From Pseudomonadota bacterium (GTDB lineage: Bacteria; Pseudomonadota; Gammaproteobacteria; Steroidobacterales; Steroidobacteraceae): a stretch of DNA of 64,000 nt. Both the position numbers and the translations under genes were made by a program. Shown here one piece after another: positions 63,105-64,000 of this stretch (position 1 is the stretch's first letter; each line of letters begins with the position of its first letter). Below the pieces are notes generated by a model, which saw nothing but the letters and a program-made list of their open reading frames with translations, was not told the origin of the DNA and did not search any database. Where the stretch lies: contig JADJBE010000003.1 of assembly GCA_016703895.1 (NCBI GenBank), forward strand, positions 62,001 through 126,000. The letters are read 5' to 3'.

Positions 63105-64000
63105 ATGTCGGATGTAACGGTTTCGCAATTCGCCGAGGTACTGAAGGTCCCGGTCGATCGGCTGCTGGTGCAGCTTGAATCCGCCGGCATTACGGTTGCC
63201 GGGCCGGATGATCTCATCAGCGACGAGGCCAAGCTCGAGTTGTTAGGGCACTTGCGTCGCTCGCACGGTGAGAGCGGTGGTGGCTCGGGCGCCGGTGCGG
63301 CCGCGCCCCCCAAGATTACGCTGAAGCGCAAAACGACCAGCGAACTGAAGCTGGCCGGTATGCAGGGCCGTGCCCGGACGGTCAATGTCGAGGTGCGCAA
63401 GAAGCGTACTTACGTCAAACGCGACGTGCTCGAGGAACAGGCGCGCCAGCAGCAGGAAGAGACCGGCGGCAAGCAACGCGAGATCGAGGAGCAGCAGCGG
63501 CTCGAACGCGAACGTCAGGAAACGGCGCGGCTCGAGGGCGAGCGCATCGAGCTCGAGAATCGCAAGCGGATCGAAGACGAAGCGGCGCGCAAGAAGGCCG
63601 CTGAAGACACACGGCGCGCGCAGGAAGAGCAGCGTGTGCGCCAGGAATCCGAGAAGACACGGCGACCGACAGAGTCGCCGGCGGTCGTCGAGCGGCCAGC
63701 CAAGGCGGCCAATGAGGCGCCCGCACGCGGTGCGGATCGCGGCGGTGATCGTGGCACGCGCTACGGTCGGCAGGAATTGCATGTCGTTGGTGACGCATCC
63801 AAGCGCAAGAAGAAGAAGCGGGTGCGTGAGCGCACCACCGGCTCCGGTATGTCGGTCGAGGCGCGGCACGCGTTCGAGATGCCCACGGCGCCGGTCAAGC
63901 GCGAGATCAGTATCGGCGAGACGATCACTGCGCAGGAAATCGCCCAGAAGATGGCTATCAAGGCCACGGAAGTCATCAAGACGATGATGAATATGGGTGT
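63105..64000 (+). CDS. infB: Translation initiation factor IF-2, N-terminal part (runs off the window)
   Basis: About 298 codons of IF-2, open to the end of the window. MSDVTVSQFAEVLKVPVDRL to LLGHLRRSHGE is the IF2_N domain. A Gly/Ala linker and KITLKRKTTSELKLAG follow, then a long charged coiled region (about 120-190) and the second N-domain starting FEMPTAPVKREISIGETIT and QEIAQKMAIKATEVIK. The GTPase domain, which positions fMet-tRNA on the 30S subunit, lies outside. The ATG at 63105 follows GAGG. It is third gene of the rimP operon, with tRNA-fMet, its substrate, 6 kb upstream. Confidence 0.95.
   Translation, partial: MSDVTVSQFAEVLKVPVDRLLVQLESAGITVAGPDDLISDEAKLELLGHLRRSHGESGGGSGAGAAAPPKITLKRKTTSELKLAGMQGRARTVNVEVRKKRTYVKRDVLEEQARQQQEETGGKQREIEEQQRLERERQETARLEGERIELENRKRIEDEAARKKAAEDTRRAQEEQRVRQESEKTRRPTESPAVVERPAKAANEAPARGADRGGDRGTRYGRQELHVVGDASKRKKKKRVRERTTGSGMSVEARHAFEMPTAPVKREISIGETITAQEIAQKMAIKATEVIKTMMNMG

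Overview
The window looks like chromosome from a GC-rich gammaproteobacterium. The order recN-nadK-hrcA-grpE-dnaK-dnaJ, dapB-carA-carB-greA, yhbY-ftsH-folP-glmM-tpiA-secG-tRNA-Leu-nuoA..N and tRNA-fMet-rimP-nusA-infB is the backbone arrangement I associate with Xanthomonadales/Nevskiales/Steroidobacterales relatives. No species can be named from the sequence alone.

Layout. (1) 1-8.2 kb is an accessory, decaying region: a racemase, a run of truncated catabolic genes (quinone oxidoreductase, VOC protein, FAD oxidase stub, SDR stub, KdpA stub), two intact-looking enzymes (an AhpD-like protein and a double alpha/beta-hydrolase fusion) and a broken integrase beside ssrA. (2) 8.3-18.8 kb is housekeeping: tmRNA and smpB, ratA-rnfH, bamE, fur, nadK-recN, and the heat-shock cluster hrcA-grpE-dnaK-dnaJ with a textbook sigma-32 promoter. 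(3) 18.8-23.8 kb holds a membrane-anchored unknown, glpK/glpD and dapB. (4) 24.1-29.0 kb is carA-carB-greA. (5) 29.0-36.0 kb is an insertion between greA and yhbY: an arsenic module (acr3-arsC with divergent arsR) bracketed by 38-bp direct repeats, a lipoprotein plus broken lipase, and a GGDEF-EAL protein. Two inverted copies of a 120-nt double-hairpin repeat bound most of it. (6) 36.0-42.1 kb is yhbY, ftsH, folP, glmM, tpiA, secG and tRNA-Leu. (7) 42.2-56.7 kb is the complete 14-gene complex I operon. (8) 56.7-64 kb is tRNA-fMet, an inserted block (SDR, sulfatase-modifying-factor-like protein, AhpD-like protein, K+ channel, DUF3011 protein), then rimP-nusA-infB behind tandem terminators, with infB running off the end.

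How the genes work together. SmpB and tmRNA rescue stalled ribosomes. HrcA and sigma-32 control the DnaK chaperone machine. GlpK and GlpD feed glycerol to the quinone pool that complex I also reduces. CarAB makes carbamoyl phosphate. ArsC reduces arsenate to arsenite, which Acr3 exports under ArsR control. RimP, NusA and IF-2 form the classical translation/transcription operon.

A dominant technical feature is the high density of single-base frameshifts in genes that should be essential (greA, ftsH, glmM, nuoC, nuoD, nuoI, nuoJ, nuoN, nusA). They most likely reflect consensus errors of an uncorrected assembly rather than biology. For these genes I give the full span joined across the shift and state where the frame breaks.
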